A stretch of 64,000 nucleotides of DNA from Eunapius fragilis (lineage: Eukaryota > Porifera > Demospongiae > Spongillida > Spongillidae): assembly GCA_963681505.1 (NCBI GenBank), contig OY811984.1, positions 940,772 through 1,004,771 of the forward strand, written 5' to 3'. A program made the translations under genes and the position numbers. The notes beneath the pieces were generated by a model. That model saw nothing but the letters and a program-made list of their open reading frames with translations. It searched no databases and had not been told where the DNA came from. Below are positions 10,801 through 22,111 of the stretch, piece by piece (the stretch's first letter is position 1; every line of letters starts with the position of its first letter).

Positions 10801-13116
10801 TCTGTGGTTCTGCTTATAATTTCGGTTTTGTTTCTATTTAGAGCTCCCCATGGTACAGGGCCTGCAGCTGGTGAACCATAGCAACACAAGTATTTCTGCG
10901 TCATGGAGACCCCCCAACACAACACTTCCTGTACTTTACTATCAGGTGACTACTGGCATGCATTTAGCACAGTCATAAGTAGCTGTCCAAGTAGTCAACA
11001 AGGTGTGTACACACCCTGTCTTGATACATTGATTACATGTGATCTTATAATTCACATCCAAAATATTTGTGCAGTTACACCTTCACATGGAAGTGTGGTT
11101 ACATGCAGCCTCCCTACGGTCACATGCAGCCTCCCTATGGTCACATGCAGCCTCCCTATTGTCACATGCAGCCTCCCTATGGTCACATGCAGCCTCCCTA
11201 TTGTCACATGCAGCCTCCCTATGGTCACATGCAGCCTCCCTATGGTCACATGCAGCCTCCCTATGGTCACATACAGCCTCCCTATGGTCACATGCAGCCT
11301 CCCTATTGTCACATGCAGCCTCCCTATTGTCACATGCAGCCTCCCTATGGTCACATACAGCCTCCCTACAAAATTGATTAAGTCGCACATAGTATAAGGT
11401 CACACGGTGGCAGGCACACGTATCAAGCATGAACGCACTACCAACCATGTCTCATTGCAGGTCAACATGACCGGTGACGTTGTATGGCGCAGTCCTTCAA
11501 ACGAAGTGGTCACATTTCAACACGTGCAAAAGTTTTCACCACCTCTGCCGATGGTTTCCGTAGTACCCCTTATTCCTAACACAACCTACGTGCTCAGTGT
11601 GCGTGCAGTCTTCAGTGTAGGGGCTGGTGCTGTGTCGTCTCTGACAGTAGTCTCTTCAGTACCCATTGGCGGTAAGGATCAGTTGGATGTTCCTGTACAG
11701 CTTCATTCCATGCACACTTTTTAATTTCACACCAGAGAGGTTAGCCTACTTCCAAATTCGCCTCTCTCCGGTTTATGACTGCACTCAATGGGCCGTAAGT
11801 GATGGCAATTGCTTGAGTGTGTGCATGTGTGCATGTGTGTGTGTGGGCACATGTACCACACGTGCTTGTATGCCAAACATGCTTTCCTCTGGTCACATGT
11901 TTCATTTTCCATATCAGTCTGAGAACACGGCGTCAAAGCTGAATGAGATAAGGGCATCGCTCCTCCACAAAATGAGCACACTCTGCGGCTGCAAACTGAG
12001 CCCGGCCAACTTTGTCGGCAACCAGGAACTGAGCTGCCGGAGTGGCCTCCAGGGTGTGGCTATGAGCGGAGCCACTGCGGGGGTCGTGTACAGGAGCGGC
12101 CTCGTCGCCACGGACACAGCGAGTGCCGACGGTCTGGTCCAAATGCTCCAGAGCTGGGTGAAGGACGGCCGTGCGGCCCTGACCGTGGGAGGACTGCTGC
12201 TGGGCAGCGGACCCAAACTGCACCACTCAGCTCGGGGGATTGAGCGATGCCAACTGCACGGGGCAAACTCAGGGGATCCAGGAGATGGGAGTGGTGACCG
12301 TGCCTCCGACTGCTCTGACGTCGGACATTGTTGTTGTCGTTGCGGCAGTGGGGGGAGGGTCGTGGTGTTGCAGCTGGTGATACTCGTTGCGGCTGTGATG
12401 GTGTGCGCTTATAGGAGATGGAGACCAAAATCCATAAAGTTTGTGTTAATGCAAAGGGTGGGAGAGGTGGGGGGGAGAGGGAGGGGGAGAGGGAGGGGGG
12501 AGGGAGGGGGGAGGGAGAGGGAGAGGGAGAGGGAGAGGGAGGGGGGGCTCAAGGGGAGGGGTGGGAAGTGAAGATGGAAGGGGTATTGTACTTCATCCTC
12601 CGGGGAAGGGTTTGGGTTTACTATTGTTGTGCACTGCATGGGACGTAGACATTTCATTGTAAATCGATGTTGGTGTGTCCTTGTTTGGTGTGCGTGCATT
12701 CCCACCCCCCACCACCCCACCCTGCTTGCCATGGTACATATTTGTGTGACCATACATCCTGTGCTGTTCTCCAGTGGGTTTGAGTGTTCCGTTTAATATA
12801 CAGCTCTATCGATGTAAGCTTAAAGCAGATTGCTGTAACAGAGTCTAATCAGAGCCTCTTAAAAGACACAAGGCGGAGTACAGATAGCCCCGATGATGCA
12901 AGCCACCTTGAAATGTTGGAACTCCTACACGTCCTAGAGGACAGCAGAAGAACGGTGAAGATTCTGGAAGCACAATCCCCCTTGGAGACAGCAGGAGTGC
13001 GACCCCTCTTAAAGAAGCAGTGGGGGCTCAGACCCCTTGTAAGTGCACCAGTAGCAGCCCGGTCCATCTTGAAGTCACAAGGACCAAGCTTCATTCCAAG
13101 GACATTGCAAGAATAG
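7746..13116 (+). CDS. Fibronectin type III single-pass membrane protein (5' end unresolved)
   Basis: Model: join(7746..8054, 8272..8431, 10842..10945, 11461..11671, 11736..11794, 11918..12444, 12804..13116), 560 aa, all junctions GT-AG and phase-consistent. Two FN3-like modules are visible: VELQWAPP with [12 protein letters not shown] then [14 protein letters not shown] (exons 1-2), and SISASWRPP then [15 protein letters not shown] (exons 3-4). A cysteine-containing juxtamembrane domain follows ([42 protein letters not shown]). Next come a transmembrane helix ([16 protein letters not shown], about residues 429-446), basic stop-transfer residues YRRWRPK, and a roughly 110-residue cytoplasmic tail. 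Asn-X-Thr/Ser sites occur in the ectodomain. It is likely a cell-surface receptor or adhesion protein; the ligand is unknown. The true start is uncertain: a perfect donor GCAG|GTAAGTA at 7752-7753 suggests that the first listed exon may begin at 7798 and that exons lie further upstream. The last two exon boundaries are the least certain. Confidence 0.62.
8657..10439 (+). repeat. 1.8 kb G-rich minisatellite in FN3 gene intron
   Basis: A head-to-tail array of GGGGAGGGGAGTGGGGGA-type units with variants (GGGAAGGGAGG, GGGTGGGGG), lying inside the 8432-10841 intron with the G-rich strand as the sense strand. All three forward frames and one reverse frame are open for long stretches, giving spurious Gly/Glu or Pro/Ser ORFs. 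Dense G-runs predict G-quadruplexes in DNA and pre-mRNA. Confidence 0.95.
10700..10780 (+). repeat. C-rich (CCCCACCCA) tract before FN3 exon 3
   Basis: Repeated CCCACCCATCCCCA-like units end about 60 bp upstream of the splice acceptor at 10841; they may act as an extended pyrimidine-rich region. Confidence 0.8.
11102..11370 (+). repeat. 21-bp minisatellite in FN3 gene intron
   Basis: About 12-13 copies of a 21-bp unit (core GCCTCCCTATGGTCACATGC) with TTGTCACAT and ATACAG variants, inside the 10946-11460 intron. Because 21 is a multiple of 3, several frames stay open; these ORFs are not genes. Confidence 0.93.
12460..12548 (+). repeat. GA-rich simple sequence
   Basis: Purine-only stretch of GGGAGA and GAGAGG units within the last FN3-gene intron. 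Confidence 0.9.
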
Positions 13117-13129
13117 GAGGAGCAAGGTA

Positions 13130-13151
13130 AGGGGGGGGGGGGGGGGGGGGG
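13130..13151 (+). repeat. Poly-G tract
   Basis: About 22 consecutive G just after the FN3 gene stop codon, in the presumed 3' UTR. Confidence 0.95.
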
Positions 13152-13276
13152 AATGGAGGGACCTACCACAGAGGATGGTGGTTAGTAAAGGACCGTGGTG
13201 GAGAAGAGGTCCACAAAAAATTCTGTGTGTGGGAGGTGGGAGAAGGAGAGGTTGTTAGGGCCAGAGTGAACATCAC

Positions 13277-13282
13277 AATAAA
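13277..13282 (+). terminator. Candidate poly(A) signal of the FN3 gene
   Basis: AATAAA 160 bp after the proposed stop at 13116; a suitable position for 3' end formation. Confidence 0.5.
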
Positions 13283-13299
13283 AAGCATGAATTAAGGTG

Positions 13300-14430
13300 C
13301 TTGCTATTTTTTAAATGTGGCTATTTTTCTCCCTCTCTCTGTGCAGCCTAAGAGACAGTGAAGTGGATGTAGGGAGCACTGGTGACATCAAGATGGCTGG
13401 AACGTCGATAGTGTAGGAACCTCCTCTGCCCTTTCAACCGATACATGTCTGCGCAGTGCATTATAACACTGTTCACTTCACTTATACGTACCATCATTAT
13501 GTTCAGATATACCTATTATATATACTCGGATATGTATTCTTACATGTATGTATCCAATGCATAACATTTCTGGTATGTACATGTATGTAGTTATTTATTC
13601 TGGTCATGAAAATGAGTACTAAATAGCATCAAGTGGACCAAGACGCAACATATCTCATACACGACTGTATACACAATAGATTCCTGTGTTAATTAATAAT
13701 TTACCTCGACCTATTTTTAACGAAAGCCAATGCCATCAATGAATAATTAATGAAATGATTATATAATTAATGGCAGGATTTTAGTCATTGGGTCTGGGGC
13801 CGAGACTGATATAGAGCTGGATAAAGTATTGCCGACATACGGTAAACCACTCATACTCTTTCAACAAAGAGCACCAAGCAGCAAAGCATAGTTTCACAAT
13901 CAGACCTCACATCTATTTGTTAAACTAGACAGATGACATCACAGTTGCGAATGGATTAAGGAACATGACCCGTATGCATTAGGTGGCATACCTTGGCTGC
14001 TGACCCATCAGCCACACCCACTTACAAGCTAATATTTATAGCAGAGCAGTGATCATGAAGTCAAGAATAGCAGTTAAAAAAAAGTTTACATCCACAGGCT
14101 TGTTGTTCATGCCAGCCATGTCAGTGATTGTCAATGATCAAGATTTCAAAATAAATAAATTGAGATCAGTATAGAGAACTGCTATACTCAGTGGTTGTCT
14201 ACCATATATTTCATAATCTGTCTTCTCAATAATGCAAGGATTGACAAGCTTTTGATCAGCCATTTCATGCCGGTATGTGACCCTCCATCACTCCATCGAC
14301 CCAGCTGGTACTTGGATTCAGTGATATTCTTTTGTATACATATGAAAGTTAGGATTGGGATATAAGTTTACGCACAAATTAAATTAATTCGTTAAACACG
14401 TACACACGTTAAAAAACTTTACGATGCAGC
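13300..14430. other. Non-coding stretch, no feature recognised
   Basis: AT-rich intergenic DNA; no ORF over 60 codons and no recognised repeat. Confidence 0.5.
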
Positions 14431-14434
14431 CTAC

Positions 14435-14444
14435 GCGCATGCGC
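14435..14444. promoter_or_regulatory. NRF1-like palindrome GCGCATGCGC
   Basis: Exact 10-bp palindrome matching the animal NRF1 (NRF-1/EWG) consensus core, 79 bp upstream of an ATG at 14524. The same motif stands before five better-supported starts in this window. Confidence 0.55.
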
Positions 14445-14523
14445 AAAATATTCCTTTTATCGCACATCGTGATTAGATTTGAAATTTGTGTCCCTCGTGA
14501 ATCTTAATTTTACTGGGAAGCGA

Positions 14524-15113
14524 TGCAACCGAAAGCAAGCCACAGGTTTCATGTACCAACGGATCTAATGATAAGGCGAGTTGTACTCCGTCTGACTGCA
14601 TTTCATGTGTAGTATTTCAGTTGAAAGCGCGTGTATTAGGTTGATGCAGCTTCATTTAGAGAATGTCTTCTTCAGTATAGTTCCTAAAACCGTCATTTGT
14701 ATTGAAAGAGCATTAAAACATCGGTTACTGCTTCGTGTGGTGCTGGTGGGACCTTGTCTCGAGAACCTGTTGGGATTTGCAGGGTCACACAAATGTCTCT
14801 GGTCGCCAGGGAACCGCTGAGATTGCAATCTGTTAGCGCTGCCTTCAGCATAGCCAGCATGTCATTCATTGTCCGTAAACACTCCTGGGTATAATCCCCA
14901 TGCAGTGTGTTACAAACACCCGTACATCCACTGCGAGCTACTTTGGTGTGACTTTGAACTACTCAGTTCGTACCTACATGTTTGTATTGGTACTTATTGG
15001 GCCACGACACTGGTTATCTCGCTGTTGCTTCCCGAGCAGTTGCCCAGCACCGCCTGTGTAGACCAGAGCATTGTCCGGCGCCTGTACAGTCAGAATCGCT
15101 TCAACAGTCCGTA
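14524..15113 (+). other. Possible small multi-exon gene, unrecognised
   Basis: An ATG at 14524 opens a frame (MQPKASHRFHVPTDLMIRR) 79 bp after the palindrome GCGCATGCGC. Open segments at 14644-14820 and 14869-15113 follow, the latter containing a hydrophobic run (YLHVCIGTYWATTLVISLLL) and ending SQNRFNSP. Introns of 41-75 bp with GT-AG ends can be drawn, but more than one model fits. An AATAAA lies near 15297. I cannot name a family; the stretch could equally be non-coding. Confidence 0.25.
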
Positions 15114-15309
15114 ATGCTCGTAGGCCGCATGTATTATTCGTTAGTTGTTTTATAAAACTGTTAACACAAATGAAAGATATCCTCAACCTAAGCATTGTCT
15201 AATTATTAAGAATAGATCTAAATATGGGGGTCGAGGCAGCGAAAAGGGACCTAGCGCATATTCAGGAAAGGAAGGGGCATCAAAATACACGCGTGCAATA
15301 AAAATGTAA

Positions 15310-16480
15310 AAAATTCCGACAGGACCCTGTAACTCCATGATGGACAGACTAATTTCCAGTGCGTAAGAAATATGTTATAGAGGTCATAGGTGTCTCTTTG
15401 AATATAAAAACTTGAAAAAATATACCCTTTCGCTGCCTCGATTCCATTAATAGTCCGTGCACCTGCTGACACTGGTTTGAGTAAATTTATGCGCCATGAT
15501 TATAGCTATACATGTAGATGAATTATTAAACGGGGGCTTGCTAGCTGTACCGTAGCTGTACCATAATTGTACCGTACGGTAATTAGCTTTGAATTTGTAA
15601 CTGGAGGGCAAAATATGGTAATTGGTTGGCAAAAATGGTGGGCTCGCCTCCTTTTAATAATTCCCCGAAATCATGTATTTCTAATTGATTTTTACCCTAC
15701 TGCCCAGCGCAAAAGATTCTTACTCCTCGATTCGTTGGGCCTAGATTTGAAAGTGAGGATTATACTAACCTTGGTGTTGTGACGGCTCAGATTTTTTTTT
15801 GTTGTTGTTGCTGCAGCAGACCCTGAGGAAGAACTACTGTAACAGTTTTAATGCATAGATTTTGTACTTTGTGTGTGAAATTTCAATTAAAATGTCGAGG
15901 GGTGGGGCTGGTGGGTTGGTGAGTGTTGCAAAAGCGGACATATTGACGGGAAATAACCGTCATATCATAACGTTAACTATAACATCAGTAATTGCATGTC
16001 ACAAGATATTAACTATAAGTATTTAGATCGTGCTGGGCGTCTTATTTTTTGCATGTAAGGCCATGCAGAGTTGGTTAAATTCTAGTTTCTCAGGCAATAC
16101 AGTAACCTTTACAAGGCAATGTGCTGTTTCTACACCCGGGCCACTTTTGGCAACCCGGTGGTAATTTTCGCGTGTCAGGGCTCAGTACTTTATAATTGTT
16201 ATTAATTGCGGCTCCTCGCTCACATATACTGACCGTTCGCCTGCGCGCGCGCATTTCACGATATCCCTCAGAACTGTTGCTGCTTGACAATGTGAAGCTA
16301 GCGAAGGCCCGGTTAGTGTGACGTGATTGTGAAGTCGGTACAAACAGCTAACTGTCCCCGCTGCCAAATGCTTACTGTACAGATGAATTTTCTCCCAGTC
16401 AAAAATCGACAAAAGCCCCCTTTAAAATTCACGAATTTAATTATCCTCCCATTTGTATACACCTTCCGCCGCCGCTGTAC
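15310..16480. other. Non-coding stretch, no feature recognised
   Basis: Intergenic sequence with scattered short ORFs only. A CG-rich patch (CTGCGCGCGCGC) lies near 16241-16252. Confidence 0.4.
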
Positions 16481-16566
16481 ATGGGAAACCACCCACCTGC
16501 TTTTTTTTTTTTTTTTTTCATGAGAAGAAATGTACGATATCGCGCATGCATGCAGTTATCTCATAG

Positions 16567-16622
16567 GCATGGTAGCTGCTGGGATGATCAATACAAATGC
16601 CAGTACCTGAGTGTGTGTGTGC
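16567..16622 (-). pseudogene. Relic of 4TM-gene exon 2
   Basis: The segment is nearly identical to the 5' end of copy A exon 2 and its acceptor (17785-17830): on the minus strand it reads an acceptor, then VLAFVLIIPAAT, then diverges. A (GT)n run follows on the + strand, as in copy A. Nothing else of the gene remains here; dispersed repeat R1 lies beside it at 16688. Confidence 0.75.
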
Positions 16623-16672
16623 GTGTGTGTGTGTGTGTGTGCGTGTGTGTGTGTGCATATGTGTGTGTTTGT
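16611..16672. repeat. (GT)n microsatellite
   Basis: GTGTGT with single-base interruptions, copied together with the relic exon from the 4TM gene intron. Confidence 0.9.
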
Positions 16673-16687
16673 ACTTCTATAACTTTT

Positions 16688-16795
16688 CTGGACCACACCC
16701 ACGCCATGCAGTTCTTTTGTTGTAGGCAGTCTGCCAAACCTTTGCTTTTCCCTAGGACCCCGTTTGCGCGCTGCGTATGCATATGCGAACGACAT
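16688..16795 (+). repeat. Dispersed repeat R1, copy 2
   Basis: Matches 2939-3036 (TGGACCACACCC through GTTTGCGCGCTGCGTAT), with a short extra TTGCTTTT segment in the middle. Confidence 0.7.
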
Positions 16796-17185
16796 GACAG
16801 TTTTCCTAGCTCCCGATGCAATGCCCTTTTTCCTGCCAAGGAATGCGTGACGTCATGACCAAGATGTACCTATCTGCATGCGTGTGCTCATGAGGAGTTC
16901 TGGGCATGTACTGAATGTTAGAATCAGCCTACAGGCCTATTCCACTGGCAGATCAAACCCTAACAGTTTACATGATGGCAGTTTGCCTGCAAGGCCCTCC
17001 GCACTCAGCGTATAAGATCAGCACATTATACATTAGTTACGTGCTGATGTGTGTGTAAACTTATCGTTTTTTTTTCAAATGATAACTAATCCTATTGCCA
17101 CATTAGCTATAGATCTCTAAAAATCTGATAACAATTATGTCTTTAAAAAATCAGTGTGCACTTGTTGCTAAACCAACTTGGATTT

Positions 17186-17819
17186 CTATGAGGTTGAAGG
17201 CTCAGCATCATCTGACTTCTTCACAGCATACTTTCCACTTTTACACCACTTGAGCACAAAGTAGGCCACCAAAACCCATGCCCCTAGAAGGGCAACAGCA
17301 ATCAACAGAAAGTAGCCAAATGCCTGAGGAGGGGAGAAGGGAAGAATGCATAGCAAGTCTGCACACAACATCACATATTTGAGGGCTTACAGCTGTAGCT
17401 CCTGCTGCTGAAAAAACAGCCTGACCATTTGTATAATATTTGGCAGAACTAGAATAAACAGCCATGGGTGTGGCCCCAGCAAACAGACCAAGTGCTACCA
17501 CCAGACAGATGACTGCATCCTGTAGGTGCACGTGTGAGGTAGCTCCCCTCCACCACACCACCACTACAACTTATACTGCATCCCACCACACCACACCCAC
17601 TTACTGTTATCACCAAGGGTAGTGTGTACTTCTCTATCAAGCCAAGGTTGAGGAACCTGATGACAATGATGTCTGCCTCTATCAACATGGCCACTATAGC
17701 AACAAACAGAAGCCATCCAGCTGCTGAGTATATTTGATCAACTATGGCTGCACCATAGTACACTGATACCCGTGTCCGGGTAGTAGCTGCTGGGATGATC
17801 AATACAAATGCCAGTACCT

Positions 17820-17857
<38 letters not shown>

Positions 17858-19184
17858 ATGTGTGTTGTGTGCACATGTGTGTATGCATGTGTGCATATGT
17901 GTGTGTGTGCATGTACATGTGAAGGAAATAACAATGCAATATTGATCAATGACTGCTTGGCATGTTTTGCCTCATCTACATCGTTAGTCCACAAAATTGT
18001 GCCTCAGATTTAGATATACACCTCTAGTCTCTAAGGACACCACCAACGATCCTTTCCATTCTTTCCATTGCAATGCTGCAAGAAGTTAGCCGCATTGAGA
18101 GTATTCTCATTGTGTTCTGCTACTGAAATGGAGGGTGGAACGTGTACATCATTGCTGCTGTTTGCTTCATCAGTGGTCTGATGTTTGAAGTTGCCGTGAT
18201 GTGAAAAGGTCTTGGGACCTCGCTAAAGATAAAGCAGAGATAAAGCAGAGATAAAGCAGAGATAAGCAGATAAAGCAGAGATAAGCAGATAAAGCAGAGA
18301 TAAAGCAGATAAAGCAGAGATAAATGATGCAATGCCTTTACTTTCCTGATCTGCGAGCTGCCAATAGACCAGTTTCACGTGAGGAATTAAAGTTATGTAA
18401 CGTCTGGCATCGTACTAGACCTAGTTTCTCAACGGGAACGACTGGGAATTAAAAAATAAAATAATGGGATCAAGCGAGGGCAGTTTGCCAAACCATATAC
18501 ACATGTATAGGGACTGAAAACGACTTATATACTAAACTGGATGCTAATTCAAGCATTGCTTTTAAAGATACTAGGATTGTATGTTTGAGGTGGGTTTAAT
18601 TTACCGCTTGGAAGTTAGCACCACATTCCTCAGTACCACATCCCATTTAATTTGTAATTCATTAAGATGCGGCCTGACGATAAGCGGCCAAACTTAATCG
18701 CGGTCAGAACATGTAGCTAGCTAGCTTGTGCAGAAAGAAAACAGCCTACTTACCAGTTCATGACACGGCCTGTAATATGAGCCGGGCTTCCACGTGGAAT
18801 CACGGAACTTTTTGTGTCCAAGGCTCCTGGCTAACCCACTACCAAGTTCCACAGAAATGAGACTTATTATTGTACAGGTGACCCGCAACCATGATGTACA
18901 CATACAGGGCGATGAACTGGTATGGCTTTCGAGGAGAAACCTGACCTTACTGGGTTCATAACATCCACGGGGCGGACTTAGTTTACCGTGCGTTCTAGTG
19001 TGACCAAACTTACCGCGACAACAGCCCGCAGAACGACCTCCACGATTCCCTGCCATGTTTTTATGATGTCGATCCCAGGGTGCGGTTTAAGAGCACTGAA
19101 GAATGACGTTGTCGACTCAGTCGGGACCGTCGTTGTCGTCGTTGTCGTCGTTGTCGTCGTTGTCGTCGCAACCTCCGCTGCCAT
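17186..19184 (-). CDS. Four-pass membrane protein, MARVEL-like, copy A
   Basis: Model: complement(join(17186..17323, 17391..17519, 17605..17817, 19014..19184)), 216 aa, all introns phase 0 and GT-AG. Exon 1 gives a Thr-rich N-terminus (13 Thr in a row from a GTC/GTT-type run), then HPGIDIIKTWQGIVEVVLR. TM1 spans the exon 1-2 junction (IVEVVLRAVVA then VLAFVLIIPA). TM2 is GWLLFVAIVAMLIEADIIVI. TM3 begins at the exon 3 Asp (DAVICLVVALGLFAGATPM). TM4 is FLLIAVALLGAWVLVAYFVL, followed by KWCKSGKYAVKKSDDAEPSTS. The four helices, short cytoplasmic ends, the Y-x-x-x-GW before TM2 and the Asp before TM3 resemble MARVEL/MAL-plasmolipin proteins, which organise membrane lipid domains or junctions. That family call is inference from pattern only. 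The palindrome GCGCATGCGC lies 21 bp upstream of the ATG. Confidence 0.75.
17820..17930. repeat. (GT)n repeat immediately upstream of copy A exon 2 acceptor
   Basis: On the gene strand this is an (AC)n tract ending CACTCAG at the acceptor; it takes the place of a normal pyrimidine tract. Confidence 0.9.
18220..18325 (+). repeat. GATAAAGCAGA tandem repeat
   Basis: About nine units of AGATAAAGCAG with shorter AGATAAGCAG variants, inside intron 1 of copy A. Confidence 0.9.
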
Positions 19185-19205
19185 AGATGTTGTTCTAACT
19201 GACTT

Positions 19206-19215
19206 GCGCATGCGC
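19206..19215. promoter_or_regulatory. NRF1-like palindrome before copy A
   Basis: GCGCATGCGC, 21 bp upstream of the copy A start codon. Confidence 0.6.
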
Positions 19216-20430
19216 GCTTAGCAATCTGCAACAAATCACAAGAATGTTGGGGGGGGGGGGGGGGATTGGTACTTTATGCTTATGTTAACGGCGTCTTCGT
19301 CATCGTCATCCATGTCCAGAAATTGTGGACATCAGTGCATAACATTGTGATTTTTAAAAAAATTCTGATTCACCGTTAAATACTATATCACCTTGTAAAA
19401 ACGGCTAATTAAATTTTCGCCTTATAATGAATTACTGATTTGTAAGTCTGCGTAACAATCCCATGCAATATGTGCAAGCAAGCAGACATTTCACTTAATA
19501 CCATGCCTATGAGACAACTGCATGCCATGCGCGATATAGTACATTCAGTTCTTTGTCAAAATAGTAAGTACATCAGTGTAGTGAGATTCCTGCATCACGG
19601 AATTTCATTAGCGGTGGGTCCGGTTGCAGCGGTCATGCAAAAAACACTAACCCTTGCCTAACATCAAATAGGGCTTATTTTCGCAATGTGTGAGCCGTGA
19701 CTGTAGCCCTAGTTTGGCAGGATTTTATGTAAAAGTGGTGGCCTTTTTTTCTCTTCAATGCAGTCATGAACTGTGAAATCCGAAAGGCTAGTAATTATGC
19801 AGTGATACATTAAGAATGTGGTAAGCGGCCAATGAAACATTGTCCTTTTTTGTTGTTGCTTTGTGTTCCCTGGCACACATACTCATAGCCATGCCATGCC
19901 CATGCAGCTTCGTAGTGAAATCAGTGATTCGTGTGGCTCAGTGGTTAGTTCAGTTAGAGAATCCGACTTTCTGCACTATGCTCTCTGCAGCACAATCCAG
20001 GCGCAACGTGTGAATGCATTCACTCAGCTTGGGATAGGTATCTGTAGAACGTGATCCTATTGTAAGATGCTGTTGGTGCAGTATTACACGATACCGCATA
20101 CAGGTAAGCTGTTTTATTATCAGCTAAAAGTGTTTAAATACATGCAAGGTACTGTATTTTAAACCAAAAATTTTTTTTCCATAGAATGATAAACAGGCGG
20201 GTGGTTTACATAAGCTACCATCCACATGCCTGCACAACGTGAATTTCATTAGCAGTGGGTTGCAGGGATCGATTAGGTCACACAAAGAACACTAACACTT
20301 TACTAACAGCACAATGAATAGGGGTTATGTTTCACAGTGCGTGTTTCTCTATGTGCGCACCTGTCATACGTTAGGTTGTAACTCGTGCCCCTGCCATTTA
20401 CCATGATAAATGATTGTCAACTCGACAATT
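19216..20430. other. Non-coding stretch, poly-G tract near 19250
   Basis: Intergenic DNA upstream of copy A; contains a G-run of about 16 and no supported gene. Confidence 0.45.
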
Positions 20431-22111
20431 CTAGTCATAAAAATGGTCAGCTCTCTGTCTGTGCCACTATACTGTACATGGTCCCACGGCTTTCCACCTA
20501 CACACGTGACAGATATGTTGCTATCAGTCATAGTAAATACAGCTGTGATTAACCACAATGACTATTGGTGAGATGTTGTCAAACCAACCCAGCATCGCCA
20601 CCATCTTATGCAGGCTATTTAGGTGGGTATTATTGGGCACAGCCCAAGGGATGGAGTTGCATGCCTAACAACACTGTCTGTTTGTAGGTTATATCATGAG
20701 ATGTTGCCACACCCACCCAGCATCAGGTTGAGTCTAGAGCACGGAGGCATGCCTAACTGACAATGAACCAGATACAGCTGGATAGCCAACGTGATGTATA
20801 GACCAAACCGTAGCCACCTGAAATGAAGAAAACCATATATGACATTATACGATATTACAGTGTAGTGTAGGTGATGAAGATCACAATGAAGGGCGAGGTA
20901 ATCCAATTTAGTGTGGAATCAAAAACACATATTATGCTTAAAAAGATTCATGATATATCCCCATTGTCTGAGGATATATCTTATAGTGTATTATAACATT
21001 TACACTAGGTGAACCTGCTCTTGATGAGGTAAGCATCATTAGTATATACAACAAGTCAATACATTTATACACCACACATGCATACCAATTTCTATCACAT
21101 ATTTTGGAAGCAACTACGTATATACATAGCCGTTACCAGAAAAAGTGAAGATAATTGCAACTGAGAAACTAGTGAAGGTCTCCCAAAACTTGGAAAGAAT
21201 TGTATTAAAGTGGACAATGCATGGTATTGAATAGTGGTTGTGACGGCAGTAGCCCATTTTCAAATGAGCAACTGTATTGTATTTGTAAACATCCATACAA
21301 CCCCGGCTAGTATCCATTTTGGACACAGAAAACACTTCAGATTTGTGATCTCATGTGACTACTGTGGTGAATATGCGGAGAGCACATTACATTAAATAAG
21401 AATTATAGATGTTCTGCTTGTGATAATTTAGGATTGGTTAAACGCTTTTATACTGACAGGTAAGATTATCCAACCCAACCACAAAGCCTGTCTTAAATAG
21501 AAGCATTAGTAGTGGTCAGAGATGCATGTGCTCATGCAGGTAAACTTAAGCACACACTGCTGTTCATATAAAATGTGTGCAAGTATGCATGTTTCACCTA
21601 GATGCCAAGATGGGCCTGATGGCACATTTCAGCCAGATCATCACAAAGGGTGCCTGTTGTGTCATGCCACCACAGCACCCCCATGCTTACAAGTGGTGGC
21701 ATGATGTCCAAGAGGGTCCAGGGCATTGCCAGGGCAAAGTGCACAGTGGGACACCCTGGGATGTGTCCACACCAAGCCACCACTTTATGGCAACTTGAAT
21801 GGACTAGTGGATCATGGTGTCCTGTGATGGCATGACTGACATCTTTTATTAACAATGATAAATTGATGTCCGGGTACATGTGCATAAGACTTACAAATAT
21901 ATATGCGCCTGTTTTGCTGGATCATAGCGATACAGGATAGCTAACCGCCTGAGGCCATGCACTTATTATGAATTATGCATGGCAGGTAAGTACAGAAAGA
22001 AGTCAGTTAAACTGCTACAAGTTACTTCAGTCGATGAACCACCTGAAGTCAATGTTCAGAGCACTGTGCAACAGGTGGGAGCAAGATGCTGCAACAATCA
22101 TCTTAGTCACA
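20431..22111 (+). repeat. Large repeat family R2, copy 2
   Basis: Collinear with 6096-7878, with several deletions (for example around 20722 and 21025 relative to copy 1). Its right end carries the first exon-like part of the FN3 gene ([15 protein letters not shown]), then sequence diverges from the FN3 locus after CTTAGTCACA. Confidence 0.85.
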
